A stretch of 64,000 bases of DNA. Source: Calothrix anomala FACHB-343. Its GTDB lineage: Bacteria; Cyanobacteriota; Cyanobacteriia; Cyanobacteriales; Nostocaceae. Where the stretch lies: the NCBI RefSeq assembly GCF_014696435.1, contig NZ_JACJQG010000005.1:62001-126000 (forward strand), written 5' to 3'. The notes beneath the pieces were generated by a model that saw only the letters and a program-made list of their open reading frames with translations, was not told the DNA's origin and ran no database searches. Position 1 is the stretch's first letter. Each line of letters starts with the position of its first letter. Below, in pieces: positions 35,291 through 45,389 of the stretch. Position numbers and translations under genes: made by a program.

Positions 35291-37219
35291 ATGAGCGTTA
35301 TTACCCTACAATCAGTTAAAAAAGATTTTGGCATCAAAGAAATTCTCAAAGATGCCAACTTTAGTTTAGATACAACTGATAAAGTTGGTTTAATTGGTAC
35401 TAATGGTTCTGGTAAATCAACTTTATTAAAAATGATTGCGGGACTAGAACCAGTTGATAGCGGACAAATTTTAGTTAACTCTGGTTCTAAAGTTATCTAT
35501 CTCCCCCAGCAGCCAGATTTAGACGAAAATCGCACAGTATTAGAGCAGATTTTTGCTGATAGTGGCGAACACATGGCTTTAGTGCGGGAATATGAAGAAC
35601 TTTCTGATAAATTAGCCCATTATCCCGAAGATAGTCAGTTAATGTCCCGGCTTTCGGCAGTAATGCAAAAAATGGATGCAACTGGCTCATGGGAATTAGA
35701 AACTAATGCCAAAATCATCCTCACCAAATTAGGAATTTCTGATTTTGATACGGTGATTGGTACATTATCAGGAGGCTATAGAAAGCGGATTGCTTTAGCC
35801 ACAGCTTTGCTATCCGAACCTGATGTTTTACTCATGGATGAGCCAACAAACCATCTAGATGCGCTGTCTGTAGAGTGGTTGCAAAGTTATTTAAATCGTT
35901 ATCGTGGTGCTTTATTTTTAATTACTCACGATCGCTATTTTTTAGATCGTGTCACCAATCGAATTATTGAAATTGACCGAGGTGATATTTACACTTACTC
36001 AGGTAACTATTCATATTACCTCGAAAAGAAAGCTTTAGCTGAAGAATCTGCTGTTAGCAGTCAACGCAAACACCAAGGCGTATTACGAAGAGAATTAGAA
36101 TGGCTCAAACGAGGCCCCAAGGCGCGGAGTACCAAACAAAAAGCGAGAATTGAGCGCATTCAAGCTATGCGTCAAACTGAGTTTAAACAAGCTCAGGGTA
36201 AAGTAGATATTTCTACAGCTAGTAGGCGCATTGGTAAAAAAGTTATTGAGATAAATAACATTTCCAAAGCCTATAATGGACGCACCTTAATTAAAGATTT
36301 TACCTACGAATTTAGCCCTGAAGACCGCATTGGCATTATTGGTGGTAACGGTGCCGGAAAATCCACATTAATGGATATGATCACTGGCAGAGTGCAGCCA
36401 GATTCAGGTAATGTAGATATTGGCTCAACAATTCATATCGGTTATTTTGACCAACATTCCGAAGAATTGCTCACAGCTTTAAACGAAAATCAGCGCGTGA
36501 TTGACTACATCAAAGAAGAAGGCGAATTTGTGCAAATAGCCGATGGAACAAAAATTACAGCTTCGCAAATGTTGGAGCGATTTTTATTTCCGGGTAATCA
36601 ACAATATGCGCCAATTCATAAATTATCTGGTGGGGAAAAACGGCGATTATTTTTGTTGCGCGTCCTCATGAGCGTACCTAATGTCTTAATTTTAGACGAA
36701 CCGACTAACGATTTAGATGTGCAAACATTAGCCGTACTCGAAGATTATTTAGAAGACTTTTCCGGTTCTGTAATTGTAGTTTCCCACGATCGCTATTTTT
36801 TAGACAGAACTGTAGATACGATTTTCGCCTTTGAAGAAGGTGGAATTATGCGTCAATATCCTGGTAATTACTCAGTTTACCTTGATTATAAAAAAGCTGA
36901 AGAAGCCGCACAGCAAGAAGCTGCAAATAAGGAAAAGTCTAATAAGGTAGAGGCGGAAAAACCTGCATCTAAACCGCAAGATTCCGAACCGAAAAAGCGA
37001 CGCAGAATGTCAAATTGGGAAAGGAAAGAATTTGAACAGTTAGAAGGTAAAATTGCTCAGTTAGAGGATGAGAAATCCGAAGCTGAGAAAGCTTTATTAA
37101 ATGTTTCACCGGGGAATTATAGCCAAGTACAAAAATTATACGAGCAGGTGGAAGCTTTAAAGCAAGCAATTGATACGGCGACTGAACGGTGGTTAGAATT
37201 AGCTGAAATGGATTCTTAA
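35291..37219 (+). CDS. ABC-F family ribosome-associated ATPase
   Basis: 642 residues with two ABC modules and no membrane helices. Module 1: Walker A GTNGSGKSTLL, signature LSGGYRKR, Walker B DVLLMDEPTNHLD. Module 2: GGNGAGKSTLM, LSGGEKRR, VLILDEPTNDLD. The interdomain linker (about 240-320: LKRGPKARSTKQKARIERI) is the P-site interaction motif, and a C-terminal charged coiled coil (about 545-640) resembles Uup. It should act on stalled ribosomes or in ribosome assembly. Confidence 0.93.
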   Translation: MSVITLQSVKKDFGIKEILKDANFSLDTTDKVGLIGTNGSGKSTLLKMIAGLEPVDSGQILVNSGSKVIYLPQQPDLDENRTVLEQIFADSGEHMALVREYEELSDKLAHYPEDSQLMSRLSAVMQKMDATGSWELETNAKIILTKLGISDFDTVIGTLSGGYRKRIALATALLSEPDVLLMDEPTNHLDALSVEWLQSYLNRYRGALFLITHDRYFLDRVTNRIIEIDRGDIYTYSGNYSYYLEKKALAEESAVSSQRKHQGVLRRELEWLKRGPKARSTKQKARIERIQAMRQTEFKQAQGKVDISTASRRIGKKVIEINNISKAYNGRTLIKDFTYEFSPEDRIGIIGGNGAGKSTLMDMITGRVQPDSGNVDIGSTIHIGYFDQHSEELLTALNENQRVIDYIKEEGEFVQIADGTKITASQMLERFLFPGNQQYAPIHKLSGGEKRRLFLLRVLMSVPNVLILDEPTNDLDVQTLAVLEDYLEDFSGSVIVVSHDRYFLDRTVDTIFAFEEGGIMRQYPGNYSVYLDYKKAEEAAQQEAANKEKSNKVEAEKPASKPQDSEPKKRRRMSNWERKEFEQLEGKIAQLEDEKSEAEKALLNVSPGNYSQVQKLYEQVEALKQAIDTATERWLELAEMDS

Positions 37220-37270
37220 GTTATGAAAATTTTCTGCTAACTTACTTAAACAAGTTTGTTTGCTGCAATC

Positions 37271-37300
37271 ATAAAATATATCAAATTTGATATATTTTAT
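37271..37300 (+). promoter_or_regulatory. Perfect 30-bp palindrome at the toxin start, putative operator
   Basis: ATAAAATATATCAAA (37271-37285) is followed directly by its exact reverse complement (37286-37300). It ends two bases before the toxin ATG at 37303, leaving no room for a ribosome binding site outside it. The AT-rich arms include TATATT-like -10 elements. Typical of an operator bound by the HTH antitoxin or the toxin-antitoxin complex. Confidence 0.8.
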
Positions 37301-37302
37301 AA

Positions 37303-37644
37303 ATGGACGCAAGCGACAAACCTTTAGTCTGGTTACATGGCGAGATTAAAACTCCTCCCTTTAGCCAAGAAGCACGCATAGAAGCAGGAGTATTACTCAG
37401 GCGCTTACAGCAAGGTGAAAATCTGGGATTGCCACATTCAAGACCAATGCCTAGTATTGGAACTCATTGTCACGAACTGCGGATTCGGGATACAGGTAAA
37501 AATTGGCGAATTATTTACCGCGTTGATGACGATGCGATTTTAATTATTGAGGTCTTTAATAAAACAACTAGAACTACACCAAATAGCGTAATCGACAATA
37601 GCAAAAAAAGACTGAGCCACTACGAGCAGGATATACAGGATTAA
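37303..37644 (+). CDS. higB: Type II toxin, HigB/RelE-like (Gp49 family)
   Basis: 113 residues with the RelE-fold signature HELRIRDTGKNWRIIYRVDD followed by AILIIEVFNKTTRTTP. The family cleaves mRNA at the ribosome. It is encoded before its antitoxin (five bases between the genes), the HigBA order. The ATG follows a perfect palindrome by two bases, so translation may be leaderless. Complete in length. Confidence 0.88.
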   Translation: MDASDKPLVWLHGEIKTPPFSQEARIEAGVLLRRLQQGENLGLPHSRPMPSIGTHCHELRIRDTGKNWRIIYRVDDDAILIIEVFNKTTRTTPNSVIDNSKKRLSHYEQDIQD

Positions 37645-37648
37645 TATT

Positions 37649-37963
37649 ATGGATGAAGTTAAAAGAAAACGTTTAGAAGAAAAAGGCTGGAAAGTGGGAA
37701 ATGTTTCCGAATTTTTGGAATTAACACAAGAAGAAGCTGCACTTATTGAGATTAAACTTGCACTTAGCCGTAATTTGAAAGAGCGACGACAAAAATTAAT
37801 GACTCAAACAGAATTAGCCCAGAAATTGCACTCAAGCCAGCCTCGTATTGCTAAAGCTGAAAATTGTGACGCTTCCGTTTCCATTGAACTTTTGATTCGC
37901 GCAATGTTAGCGACAGGTGCAACCCCTCAAGAAATTGGCAAAGTTATTGCACAGGTAGGATAG
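37649..37963 (+). CDS. higA: Antitoxin HigA, XRE-type HTH
   Basis: 104 residues: an N-terminal toxin-binding region (1-40) and a HTH of the Cro/C1 type (about 45-100: LKERRQKLMTQTELAQKLHS, then SQPRIAKAE). Partner and repressor of the toxin gene directly upstream. The palindrome at 37271-37300 is the likely binding site. The gene begins four bases after the toxin stop. Confidence 0.88.
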   Translation: MDEVKRKRLEEKGWKVGNVSEFLELTQEEAALIEIKLALSRNLKERRQKLMTQTELAQKLHSSQPRIAKAENCDASVSIELLIRAMLATGATPQEIGKVIAQVG

Positions 37964-38149
37964 TTTTAATTTTAGATAGATCGGCATGTTTACAGGGATC
38001 TCGATTATCCTGCAGATCTAGAAATTTAAAAACTACTTTCTTTGTTGGCAAATTCTGCGATCGCTTTTTTTATTTCACGAGACTAGCATCCAAACACAAG
38101 CAATCGGCAATATACTCAATGTATAAACATCAGATCTTAATTTTCAACA

Positions 38150-38392
38150 ATGATTACCCAAAAAATTAGCATCTGGAGTAACTCTCTGGGAATCAGGCTC
38201 CCGCAAACCATTATTCAGCAGATGGGATTAAAACAAGGAGACTTAGTGGCTATTTCCACAGAGGGAAATAAAATTATTCTCTCGCCGACAAAACCTAAGT
38301 ATACACTCAATGAATTGCTGAAAGATGCTACCCCAGACAAACAGCATAATGAAGTAGATTGGGGAGAACCTGTGGGAGAAGAAGCCTGGTGA
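38150..38392 (+). CDS. MazE/AbrB-like antitoxin, apparently orphan
   Basis: 80 residues: an AbrB-type swapped-hairpin DNA-binding domain (ITQKISIWSNSLGIRLPQTI) and a toxin-embracing tail ending VDWGEPVGEEAW, the classical MazE end. A MazF/PemK toxin would be expected to overlap its stop, but the next gene is a pentapeptide protein 45 bp on. So either the toxin has been lost or the protein now acts in trans or as a regulator. Confidence 0.85.
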   Translation: MITQKISIWSNSLGIRLPQTIIQQMGLKQGDLVAISTEGNKIILSPTKPKYTLNELLKDATPDKQHNEVDWGEPVGEEAW

Positions 38393-38436
38393 AAATCTAT
38401 CTATAAAAAATTTATATCATTAAATTTTATTTACAA

Positions 38437-38934
38437 ATGCTCAATATCCCAACTCAAGAGTTACGCGATCGCGCTATTTATTTTTTAGAACAAACTCCAC
38501 AACAAAGACTGGAAATTCTCCAGCAATTAGGTATATCTCGGTATAATTTTTTAACTCAAATCAAGCTCAATGCAGCGAATATCACCTGTATTAGCCGATT
38601 TTTAAATAATCCCAGCCTGCTGAAATTTCCTAATTTGAGCGGCGCAGATTTATCTGGTTTAAACTTAGAATCAGTTAATTTTATTCGTGGTAATTTATCA
38701 GGGGCAAATCTCCAAGGTTGCAGTTTAGTCAATGCAGACCTGTTATTTGCCAATTTTACCAGAGCCGATTTACGAAATGCAAATTTAAGCGGCACAACCT
38801 TAAATGAGACGATTTGGTTGAGTGCGCTTGTAGATGAATGTCAGTTTGGTAATGGTACGGGTTTAACCCCTCAGCAACGTAAAGATTTACAAATACGTGG
38901 CGCTAGGTTTATAACTTCGGCAGATGATAATTAA
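38437..38934 (+). CDS. Pentapeptide-repeat protein
   Basis: 165 residues. An N-terminal helical domain (1-60; [20 protein letters not shown]) is followed by about ten A(D/N)LXX pentapeptides ([16 protein letters not shown], then [18 protein letters not shown]), forming a short right-handed quadrilateral beta-helix, and a C-terminal [15 protein letters not shown] cap. Function unknown; the family is greatly expanded in cyanobacteria. Confidence 0.88.
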   Translation: MLNIPTQELRDRAIYFLEQTPQQRLEILQQLGISRYNFLTQIKLNAANITCISRFLNNPSLLKFPNLSGADLSGLNLESVNFIRGNLSGANLQGCSLVNADLLFANFTRADLRNANLSGTTLNETIWLSALVDECQFGNGTGLTPQQRKDLQIRGARFITSADDN

Positions 38935-38958
38935 ACGTAAAATAAGAAAAGCAGATTG

Positions 38959-40131
38959 ATGAATAATTCGATTAAATTACCTAAAAAAATAATGCTATTG
39001 GGTGCGGGAGAATTAGGCAAGGAGTTTGTCATTGCTGCTCAACGCTTGGGTAATTATGTAATTGCTGTTGACCGCTATCCCAATGCGCCAGCGATGCAAG
39101 TTGCTGACTGCTCGGAAGTGATTTCTATGCTCAGTGGTGATGATTTAGAAGCGATAGTCACTAAGCATCAACCAGATTTAATTATACCAGAAATTGAAGC
39201 AATTAGAACCGAAAAACTTTTAGAATTTGAGCAGCGAGGAATTACAGTTATTCCTACGGCGGCGGCTACAAATTACACCATGAATCGGGATAGAATACGC
39301 GATTTAGCCAATCAAGAATTAGCCATTAGAACAGCTAGATATGGTTATGCTAACTCCCTAGAAGAATTGATAGTTGCTGCTGATTTAATTGGCTTTCCAA
39401 ATGTATTGAAACCAGTAATGTCCTCTTCAGGAAAAGGTCAATCAGTCATACAGAATAAAGATGAAGTAGAACAGGCTTGGAATTATGCGATCGCTAATTC
39501 TCGTGGCGATACTCAAAAGGTAATTGTCGAAGAATTTATTGACTTTGAAATTGAGATTACCTTATTGACAATTAAACAGTGGAATGCACCGACTATTTTC
39601 TGTTCTCCTATTGGTCATCGTCAAGAAAGAGGCGATTATCAAGAATCTTGGCAACCAGCAGGTATATCTGAAGAGAAAATATTAAAAGCTCAAGAAATAG
39701 CTAAAAAAGTTACCGATGCTTTGGGTGGCGCGGGAATTTTTGGTGTAGAGTTTTTCATCACTAAAGATGAAGTAATTTTCTCAGAACTTTCTCCCAGACC
39801 TCATGATACGGGAATGGTAACTTTAATTTCTCAAAATCTCAATGAATTTGAACTACATTTAAGAGCAGTTTTAGGCTTACCAATTCCCAATATCACACAA
39901 TTTGGACCTTCAGCTAGTGCGGTGATTTTAGCTTCTGAAAAATCAGATTCAATCGCCTATACAGGTGTTGCAGATGCTTTATCAGAAACAGATGTAGATA
40001 TCCGCTTATTTGGTAAACCCACATCCCATCCCTATCGCCGCATGGGAGTAGCTTTAGCTAAAGGTGCGGATGTCCAACAAGCAAGAGAAAAAGCCACCAG
40101 CGCCGCCAGTAAAATTAAATTAGTTAGCTGA
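38959..40131 (+). CDS. purT: Formate-dependent GAR transformylase PurT
   Basis: 390 residues from ATG 38959. ATP-grasp enzyme with IMLLGAGELGKEFVIAAQRL, EIEAIRTE, the nucleotide-binding KPVMSSSGKGQSV, the catalytic ELSPRPHDTGMVT and RRMGVALAKG. It makes formyl-GAR in purine synthesis from formate and ATP. TTG 38956 is out-competed by the ATG. The only purine gene in the window. Confidence 0.94.
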   Translation: MNNSIKLPKKIMLLGAGELGKEFVIAAQRLGNYVIAVDRYPNAPAMQVADCSEVISMLSGDDLEAIVTKHQPDLIIPEIEAIRTEKLLEFEQRGITVIPTAAATNYTMNRDRIRDLANQELAIRTARYGYANSLEELIVAADLIGFPNVLKPVMSSSGKGQSVIQNKDEVEQAWNYAIANSRGDTQKVIVEEFIDFEIEITLLTIKQWNAPTIFCSPIGHRQERGDYQESWQPAGISEEKILKAQEIAKKVTDALGGAGIFGVEFFITKDEVIFSELSPRPHDTGMVTLISQNLNEFELHLRAVLGLPIPNITQFGPSASAVILASEKSDSIAYTGVADALSETDVDIRLFGKPTSHPYRRMGVALAKGADVQQAREKATSAASKIKLVS

Positions 40132-40154
40132 TATCATCTCTAGTTAAAAGTAGA

Positions 40155-40272
40155 GGACAAGGGAGACAAGGGAGACAAGGGAGACAAGGAGGGAAAATAA
40201 CTAATGACAAATGACAAATGACAAATGACAAATGACAAATGACAAATGACAAATGACAAATGACAAATGACT
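40155..40272. repeat. 9-bp GGGAGACAA and 7-bp GACAAAT arrays
   Basis: A run of GGGAGACAA 9-mers (40158-40185) is followed by about ten GACAAAT heptamers (40203-40270), between the convergent purT and zinc-ribbon genes. One of the longest uniform arrays in the window. Confidence 0.93.
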
Positions 40273-40278
40273 AAACCC

Positions 40279-40650
40279 TTAAGATGTAGAAAGCGCAATC
40301 AATAAACAAATAAACAGTAACCCGATTAATAATAGTAACGCCTGATTGCGTTGAATCCAACTTTTCACAGTTACACCGAAACTTTGATTAGGAAGTTGCG
40401 GTTGTGACTGTAATTTACTCTCCGCAATATTTTGGTAAAGAGTGCAATCTTTTGCGTGGGGACGTTGGGGAAAATTGCAAGTATCGTCAGCATGATAAGT
40501 ACAACTATCACAAAGATACTCATTACCAACAGCACGGTGCAAGGGAATACCCGGATGACCATAAGCTTTGAGAGTTACGCGACAATAAGGACAAGTAACC
40601 GCCTGATTATCTACGAGTTGATGACAGCGAGGACAAGATACAGTAGCCAC
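40279..40650 (-). CDS. Zinc-ribbon membrane protein
   Basis: 123 residues. Two zinc-ribbon CxxC knuckles (SCPRCHQ and TCPYCRV, residues 5-24), then a second Cys/His-rich cluster (YLCDSCTYHADDTCNFPQRP) and a C-terminal transmembrane helix (ALLLLIGLLFICLLIALS). It is probably anchored with the zinc domains in the cytoplasm; function unknown. Its stop is a few bases from the end of a heptamer array. Confidence 0.85.
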   Translation of the reverse strand: MATVSCPRCHQLVDNQAVTCPYCRVTLKAYGHPGIPLHRAVGNEYLCDSCTYHADDTCNFPQRPHAKDCTLYQNIAESKLQSQPQLPNQSFGVTVKSWIQRNQALLLLIGLLFICLLIALSTS

Positions 40651-40859
40651 AACTTCAGCGTCAACTAAGTAAACATTCTGATTGTAGCGATTTATGAGAT
40701 AAAGTTTAGTAAGAATTTTTGCGTAAATGTATAGTTTTTCTACTACTCAATAATATAAAAACCTTGGTCTAGTCGCTGATTATTAATAAGATGATTTCTC
40801 CGGATGAGTCAATATAAAAACCGAAGAAGATTTTATAATGAGTTTATCTGTGAAAATTT

Positions 40860-41183
40860 ATGGAAATGCCCCAGCGCGTATCAATTCGCTACAAAGATGC
40901 GTCTTATAATACTAGTGAAATCCGCTTGAAAACTTTGAGGTTAGCTTTTCAATTGTGGGAAGAAGAAACTAAACCTAGAAAAACAGAGTTGTATGAATTT
41001 ATCACATCTTGTTTAAAACAAATCGATCGTCAAGACCGATTTATGATTTCTCTATTATTTGTGGAATTAGCGGATACAATCCGCGATTCGGCTTTAGAAA
41101 GGGGAATGAAAGAAGTATTAATCAAAACCTCTTTTCGAGAATTTGCTTGTGCGTTAGCAGATTTTGAAGAGAAGTCAAAATAA
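40860..41183 (+). CDS. Small hypothetical protein
   Basis: 107 residues, mostly helical (SEIRLKTLRLAFQLWEEETK, FMISLLFVELADTIRDSALE), with conserved-looking charged patches. No membrane helix or known motif. It could be a small regulatory or adaptor protein. Not recognised. Confidence 0.6.
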   Translation: MEMPQRVSIRYKDASYNTSEIRLKTLRLAFQLWEEETKPRKTELYEFITSCLKQIDRQDRFMISLLFVELADTIRDSALERGMKEVLIKTSFREFACALADFEEKSK

Positions 41184-41325
41184 AATACAGCCTGTGTGAT
41201 TTGGTGAATACATCAGCCAAAATAACAAGAAAAAATAAAAGCTGACAATTAGTCAAGCTGGTTTTAATTTTAAATTATCTGGGAACGACTGCAATAATTT
41301 AATAATTTTTTGTCATGTTTAAAAA

Positions 41326-41784
41326 TTAGCTATCACTATCTTTGTAGGGACATTCCACAAAATCGCATGGCTCCCTTTTATCTCGTTTTACACTTTCTTC
41401 TAAAGCTTGAATTTGTTCGCGACGAGCTTCTAATTCTAAAGAACGTCGGGCTAAATCTTGATTTTGTAAAGTCAAGGTTTGTCGCCAATGTTCTGCTCTT
41501 TCTGCTTCTTGTTGTAAAAAATCTGGGCTAACACCTGTAGATAGGTAGGCTTGGACTAAATGTAGTACCCAGTTGGTAGCATCTTCTAATCTTTCGATGT
41601 CTCCGGTAGCGGAAAGTTCTACTAACACCAGTAATCTTTCGCTCATGGTGTTACCTTTACCTAAAAGAATGACCGCCTCTTCTGGGATAATTGACCAAAT
41701 ATGCTCGGCTTCCTCTCGCGCTAATAAGCGCAATTCGTACTGTTTTAAAAATTCGTTTTTGTGTACTTGGGCTAAATATCGCAT
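41326..41784 (-). CDS. Hypothetical coiled-coil protein
   Basis: 152 residues. The first 90 residues form helices (YELRLLAREEAEHIWSIIPE; TMSERLLVLVELSATGDIER), the rest a charged coiled coil (QDLARRSLELEARREQIQAL) with a Cys-containing tail. No recognised family. It lies 114 bp upstream of nothing transcribed with it; the next gene on the strand, valS, is upstream by 115 bp. Confidence 0.65.
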   Translation of the reverse strand: MRYLAQVHKNEFLKQYELRLLAREEAEHIWSIIPEEAVILLGKGNTMSERLLVLVELSATGDIERLEDATNWVLHLVQAYLSTGVSPDFLQQEAERAEHWRQTLTLQNQDLARRSLELEARREQIQALEESVKRDKREPCDFVECPYKDSDS

Positions 41785-41898
41785 GGCTGTCGCTACTTTT
41801 CTTTAACTGCTTTGCAGAAAGCTTCAATGTCTTCCAATCTTCAGGATTTTCAAGAAGTAATGGGTAACTATGTTTAATTTACCCATTACTTCTTGCAG

Positions 41899-44800
41899 TT
41901 ATACTAAACTACGCAGGCGATCGCGTAAAATTTCCGCTTGTTTTTGCGCCTCTGCTAAAGCATCTCGCGCAGTTTGGACTACATCTTTTGGTGCTTTATC
42001 AACAAAGTTAGGGTTGCTTAATCTGCTAGTGAGAGATTGAGCTTCTGCTTCAGCTTTGCTGAGGCTTTTTTCTAGCTTGGCGCGCACTGCTTCAATATCC
42101 ACTACACCCTTGAGGGGAATGACAACTTGGATTGTACCGACAACACCAGCAATAGAATTTTCGGCTGATTCAGGTTGCGGTGTTGCTTGTGGCGCTTGTT
42201 TTGTTGTAGGTGGGAATAACTTTGTCCACAACTGTTTTCTCGCTGACGCTGAAAGTAAATAGCGACTAGCAAACCAAGCTGTGTAACCTAAACCGACAAT
42301 TTCAAAGAAGGTTCCAAAGATAGGAACTTCATCAATTGCATAGCCAACAGTGTAAGCCAACCGAGTAAACACAATCGCCACAATAATTAAGCCTATGGTT
42401 TTTAAACCCCTAACAGATTCTTTAGGAGTAACTGTAGCCTGATTAGACTTATCCGCAATGGTTAAAGTCTCCACCTTCGCCAAATCTTTAATATAGGCTT
42501 GTCCCAAAGTCAAGATTTGACGTTCTGTTGGGTTTTCACTTTGGAAGTTTACCGTGACTTTAGCCCCTGGCTTAATTTCGGCTTCGGCGCGTAAATTGCG
42601 AATAGTGCGGATGGTATCAATCAAAAGCTCAAACTGAGTCTCAATTTCTGGCGCTATCTGCTGCGTATTCAGTTGGGGATAGGTTTGTAAGGATATAGTT
42701 TGAGGGGTAGTTGCTGGTTGTTGGGTGAGAGTTTGCCAAATTTCCTCGGTAATATGAGGCATAAAAGGATGAAGCAGTTTTAAAATTCCTTCTAAAACAT
42801 GAGCGAGGATTTGCTGTGCTACTCGTCGCGATGCTGGATCTGCATCTTTTTGCAGGCGAGATTTCACCAGTTCAATATACCAGTCGCAAAAGTCACCCCA
42901 AATAAATTCATACAATCCTTTTGCTGCTTCACCTAAACCATAATTATCGATGTAATTACTGGTTTGTTTAATTACTTGATGGTAGCGCGAAAGAATCCAG
43001 CGATCGCATAATTCGGTGGCTATGGGTTCACCTAATTGCTGCGGTGTTTGTCCGTCCAGATTCATCATCACAAACCGCGCCGCATTCCACAACTTATTGG
43101 CAAAGTTGCGAGAAGCTTCCACTGATGGCGATTCATCTTTTTTCCGGTCATATTCCAAGCGGATATCTTGACCTGCACCGACGACTTCCTTAACTAAGGT
43201 ATAACGTAGAGCATCAGTGCCATATTTATCTATTAATAATAGGGGGTCAATGCCATTACCTTTGGTCTTCGACATTTTTTGACCTTTTTCATCCAGCACT
43301 AACCCGTGGATGTAAACGTCTTTAAATGGCATTTGTCCGGTAAAATGACCCGCCATCATCGTCATTCTGGCTACCCAGAAAAAGATAATGTCAAAGCCTG
43401 TCACTAAGGTAGTCGTAGGGTAATAAGTTGCTAAATCCTGGGTTTGTTGCGGCCAGCCTAATGTGGAAAACGGCCACAATCCTGAAGAAAACCAAGTATC
43501 TAATACATCTGGGTCTTGCTCAAGCTGGACATTTTCGCCAAATTGTGCTTTGGCTTTCTCCCATGCTGACTCAGCATTTTTGGCGACGACAAAGGGAGTA
43601 TTATCGGCGATTTGTCCGTTTGTTTCGCTGACAGCGTACCAAGCGGGGATTTGATGACCCCACCACAATTGACGAGAAATACACCAATCTTTGAGCTTGA
43701 CTAACCAATCGCGATAAACCTTAGTCCAGCGTTGGGGGACAAAATCGGGAGAATTTTTCTGGTCGAGGAATTCCAGCGCCCGGTCAGCTAAAGGGCGAAT
43801 TTTCACAAACCACTGAGTAGATAGTAAAGGTTCGATGGGGACTTTTCCGCGATCGCTATAAGGAACAGTATGCTTATAATCTTCTACTTTGACTAAAAAG
43901 CCATCTGCCTCTAGGCGGGCAATCACATTTTTTCGCGCTACAAAGCGGTCTTGTCCTTGAAACTCACCCGCATTTGCGTTCAGCGTTCCATCTTTATTCA
44001 GAATATTAATAAACGGCAAATTGTGACGCTTACCCATTTCAAAATCGTTCGGGTCATGGGCGGGAGTCACCTTGACGCAACCAGTACCAAAAGTCGGATC
44101 GACAAATTCATCGCCAATAATCGGGATTTCCCGTTGTGTAATTGGCAGAGTTACCGTCTTACCAATTAAATGCTTGTATCTCTCATCACTAGGATTAACA
44201 GCCACCCCAGTATCGCCCAGCATTGTTTCTGGTCGAGTTGTTGCTACTTCGACATAACCAGACCCATCACTGAGGGGATAGCGGAAGTGCCAGAGATTAC
44301 CATTAACTTCTTGGTTTTCTACTTCCACATCCGACACCGCCGACTGAGAAGCAGGACACCAGTTAACTAAATATTCACCGCGATAAATTAAGCCTTCCTC
44401 ATAGAGACGAGTAAACGCTTCCACCACAGCTTGCGATAAACCCTCATCCAGGGTAAATCTTTCCCGCGACCAATCCACCGACACACCCAAGCGGCGCAGC
44501 TGATTGACAATAAATCCGCCGGATTCCGCCTTCCACTGTTTAGCGCGTTCTAAAAATTGTTCGCGCCCCAACTCATAGCGAGTTTTACCCTCAGTTTTGA
44601 GTTGCTTTTCCAGCATGGTATGTACAGCGATGCTGGCGTGGTCAGTTCCGGGTAGCCATAAAGTGTTGCGTCCCTGCATCCGGTGATAGCGTACCAGCAC
44701 ATCAATTAACGCGCTTTCAAAGGCGTGTCCCATGTGCAAACTACCGGTGACGTTTGGTGGGGGGATAACAACACAGTAAGGTTCGCCGCCGCGATTGGGA

Positions 44801-44901
44801 TCGGCTTTATAAATTTGGTTTTCTTCCCAGAATTTTTGCCATTTGGCTTCTGTGGAGAAGGGTTCGTAGAGACTTGGGAGATTAGGTATAGTTGCGGTCA
44901 T
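41899..44901 (-). CDS. valS: Valine-tRNA ligase with CAAD membrane domain
   Basis: 1000 residues. The class I core has [15 protein letters not shown] (HIGH) and [14 protein letters not shown] (KMSKS), an editing domain about 200-390, and anticodon-binding helices to about 790. Then, inside the C-terminal part (about 830-930), there is a block with two hydrophobic helices, [20 protein letters not shown] and [18 protein letters not shown], before the usual ValRS coiled-coil arm (about 935-1000, [20 protein letters not shown]). The block matches the cyanobacterial CAAD domain, which anchors aminoacyl-tRNA synthetases to thylakoids in Nostoc relatives. The normal C-terminal arm follows the insertion, so the enzyme is complete. 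Confidence 0.95.
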   Translation of the reverse strand: MTATIPNLPSLYEPFSTEAKWQKFWEENQIYKADPNRGGEPYCVVIPPPNVTGSLHMGHAFESALIDVLVRYHRMQGRNTLWLPGTDHASIAVHTMLEKQLKTEGKTRYELGREQFLERAKQWKAESGGFIVNQLRRLGVSVDWSRERFTLDEGLSQAVVEAFTRLYEEGLIYRGEYLVNWCPASQSAVSDVEVENQEVNGNLWHFRYPLSDGSGYVEVATTRPETMLGDTGVAVNPSDERYKHLIGKTVTLPITQREIPIIGDEFVDPTFGTGCVKVTPAHDPNDFEMGKRHNLPFINILNKDGTLNANAGEFQGQDRFVARKNVIARLEADGFLVKVEDYKHTVPYSDRGKVPIEPLLSTQWFVKIRPLADRALEFLDQKNSPDFVPQRWTKVYRDWLVKLKDWCISRQLWWGHQIPAWYAVSETNGQIADNTPFVVAKNAESAWEKAKAQFGENVQLEQDPDVLDTWFSSGLWPFSTLGWPQQTQDLATYYPTTTLVTGFDIIFFWVARMTMMAGHFTGQMPFKDVYIHGLVLDEKGQKMSKTKGNGIDPLLLIDKYGTDALRYTLVKEVVGAGQDIRLEYDRKKDESPSVEASRNFANKLWNAARFVMMNLDGQTPQQLGEPIATELCDRWILSRYHQVIKQTSNYIDNYGLGEAAKGLYEFIWGDFCDWYIELVKSRLQKDADPASRRVAQQILAHVLEGILKLLHPFMPHITEEIWQTLTQQPATTPQTISLQTYPQLNTQQIAPEIETQFELLIDTIRTIRNLRAEAEIKPGAKVTVNFQSENPTERQILTLGQAYIKDLAKVETLTIADKSNQATVTPKESVRGLKTIGLIIVAIVFTRLAYTVGYAIDEVPIFGTFFEIVGLGYTAWFASRYLLSASARKQLWTKLFPPTTKQAPQATPQPESAENSIAGVVGTIQVVIPLKGVVDIEAVRAKLEKSLSKAEAEAQSLTSRLSNPNFVDKAPKDVVQTARDALAEAQKQAEILRDRLRSLV

Positions 44902-44963
44902 GCGGGGAAAAATACGTTTGGAAGGACTCTAATAAATTTTGCCACAGGGTTGGAGAGGGATTT

Positions 44964-45389
44964 ATGGAAATGAACCGCAGAGGCGCAGAGAACACAGAGA
45001 GAAGAGAATTAGAGAGGAGAATGACTTCGCTGACTGGTGAGGTGATTGGGGCGGCGATTGAGGTACATCGGCTATTGGGGCCAGGGTTTTTGGAGGAGGT
45101 GTACAAGGAGGCGTTGATTGTAGAATTTTTAGCCCGTGGGATACCTCATGAATGCGAGAAGTCGGTAACAGTTACTTACAAAGGACATGAAGTAGGTACA
45201 AGTAGATTAGATTTTCTGGTTGCTAATTGTCTCGTCTTAGAATTAAAAGCTGTCCAGAATTTAGCCCCAATCCATGAAGCAAAAGTACTCTCATACCTAA
45301 AAATTACTAATTGTTCCCTCGCCCTCCTCATAAACTTTAACGTCCATCTCCTCAAAGACGGCATTAAACGTATTATTCTATCTTCTTAA
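44964..45389 (+). CDS. GxxExxY protein (PD-(D/E)XK-like fold)
   Basis: ATG 44964 follows GGAGAGGGA, giving 141 residues. The family motif is LGPGFLEEVYKEAL, with the following RLDFLVANCLVLELKAVQNL holding the Asp and Glu-x-Lys of a PD-(D/E)XK nuclease-like active site, and AKVLSYLKITNCSLALLINF. Family function is unproven; a nuclease is likely. The first 14 residues (MEMNRRGAENTERRE) are translated repeat. The stop (45387-45389) touches the right inverted repeat. It diverges from valS by 62 bp and precedes the MFS gene. Confidence 0.88.
   Translation: MEMNRRGAENTERRELERRMTSLTGEVIGAAIEVHRLLGPGFLEEVYKEALIVEFLARGIPHECEKSVTVTYKGHEVGTSRLDFLVANCLVLELKAVQNLAPIHEAKVLSYLKITNCSLALLINFNVHLLKDGIKRIILSS
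44972..45004 (+). repeat. Left inverted repeat of the GxxExxY cassette
   Basis: 33 bp starting GAACCGCAGAGGCGCAGAG. It matches the reverse complement of 45390-45422 at 30 of 33 positions. The N-terminal codons of the GxxExxY gene lie inside it. Confidence 0.92.
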
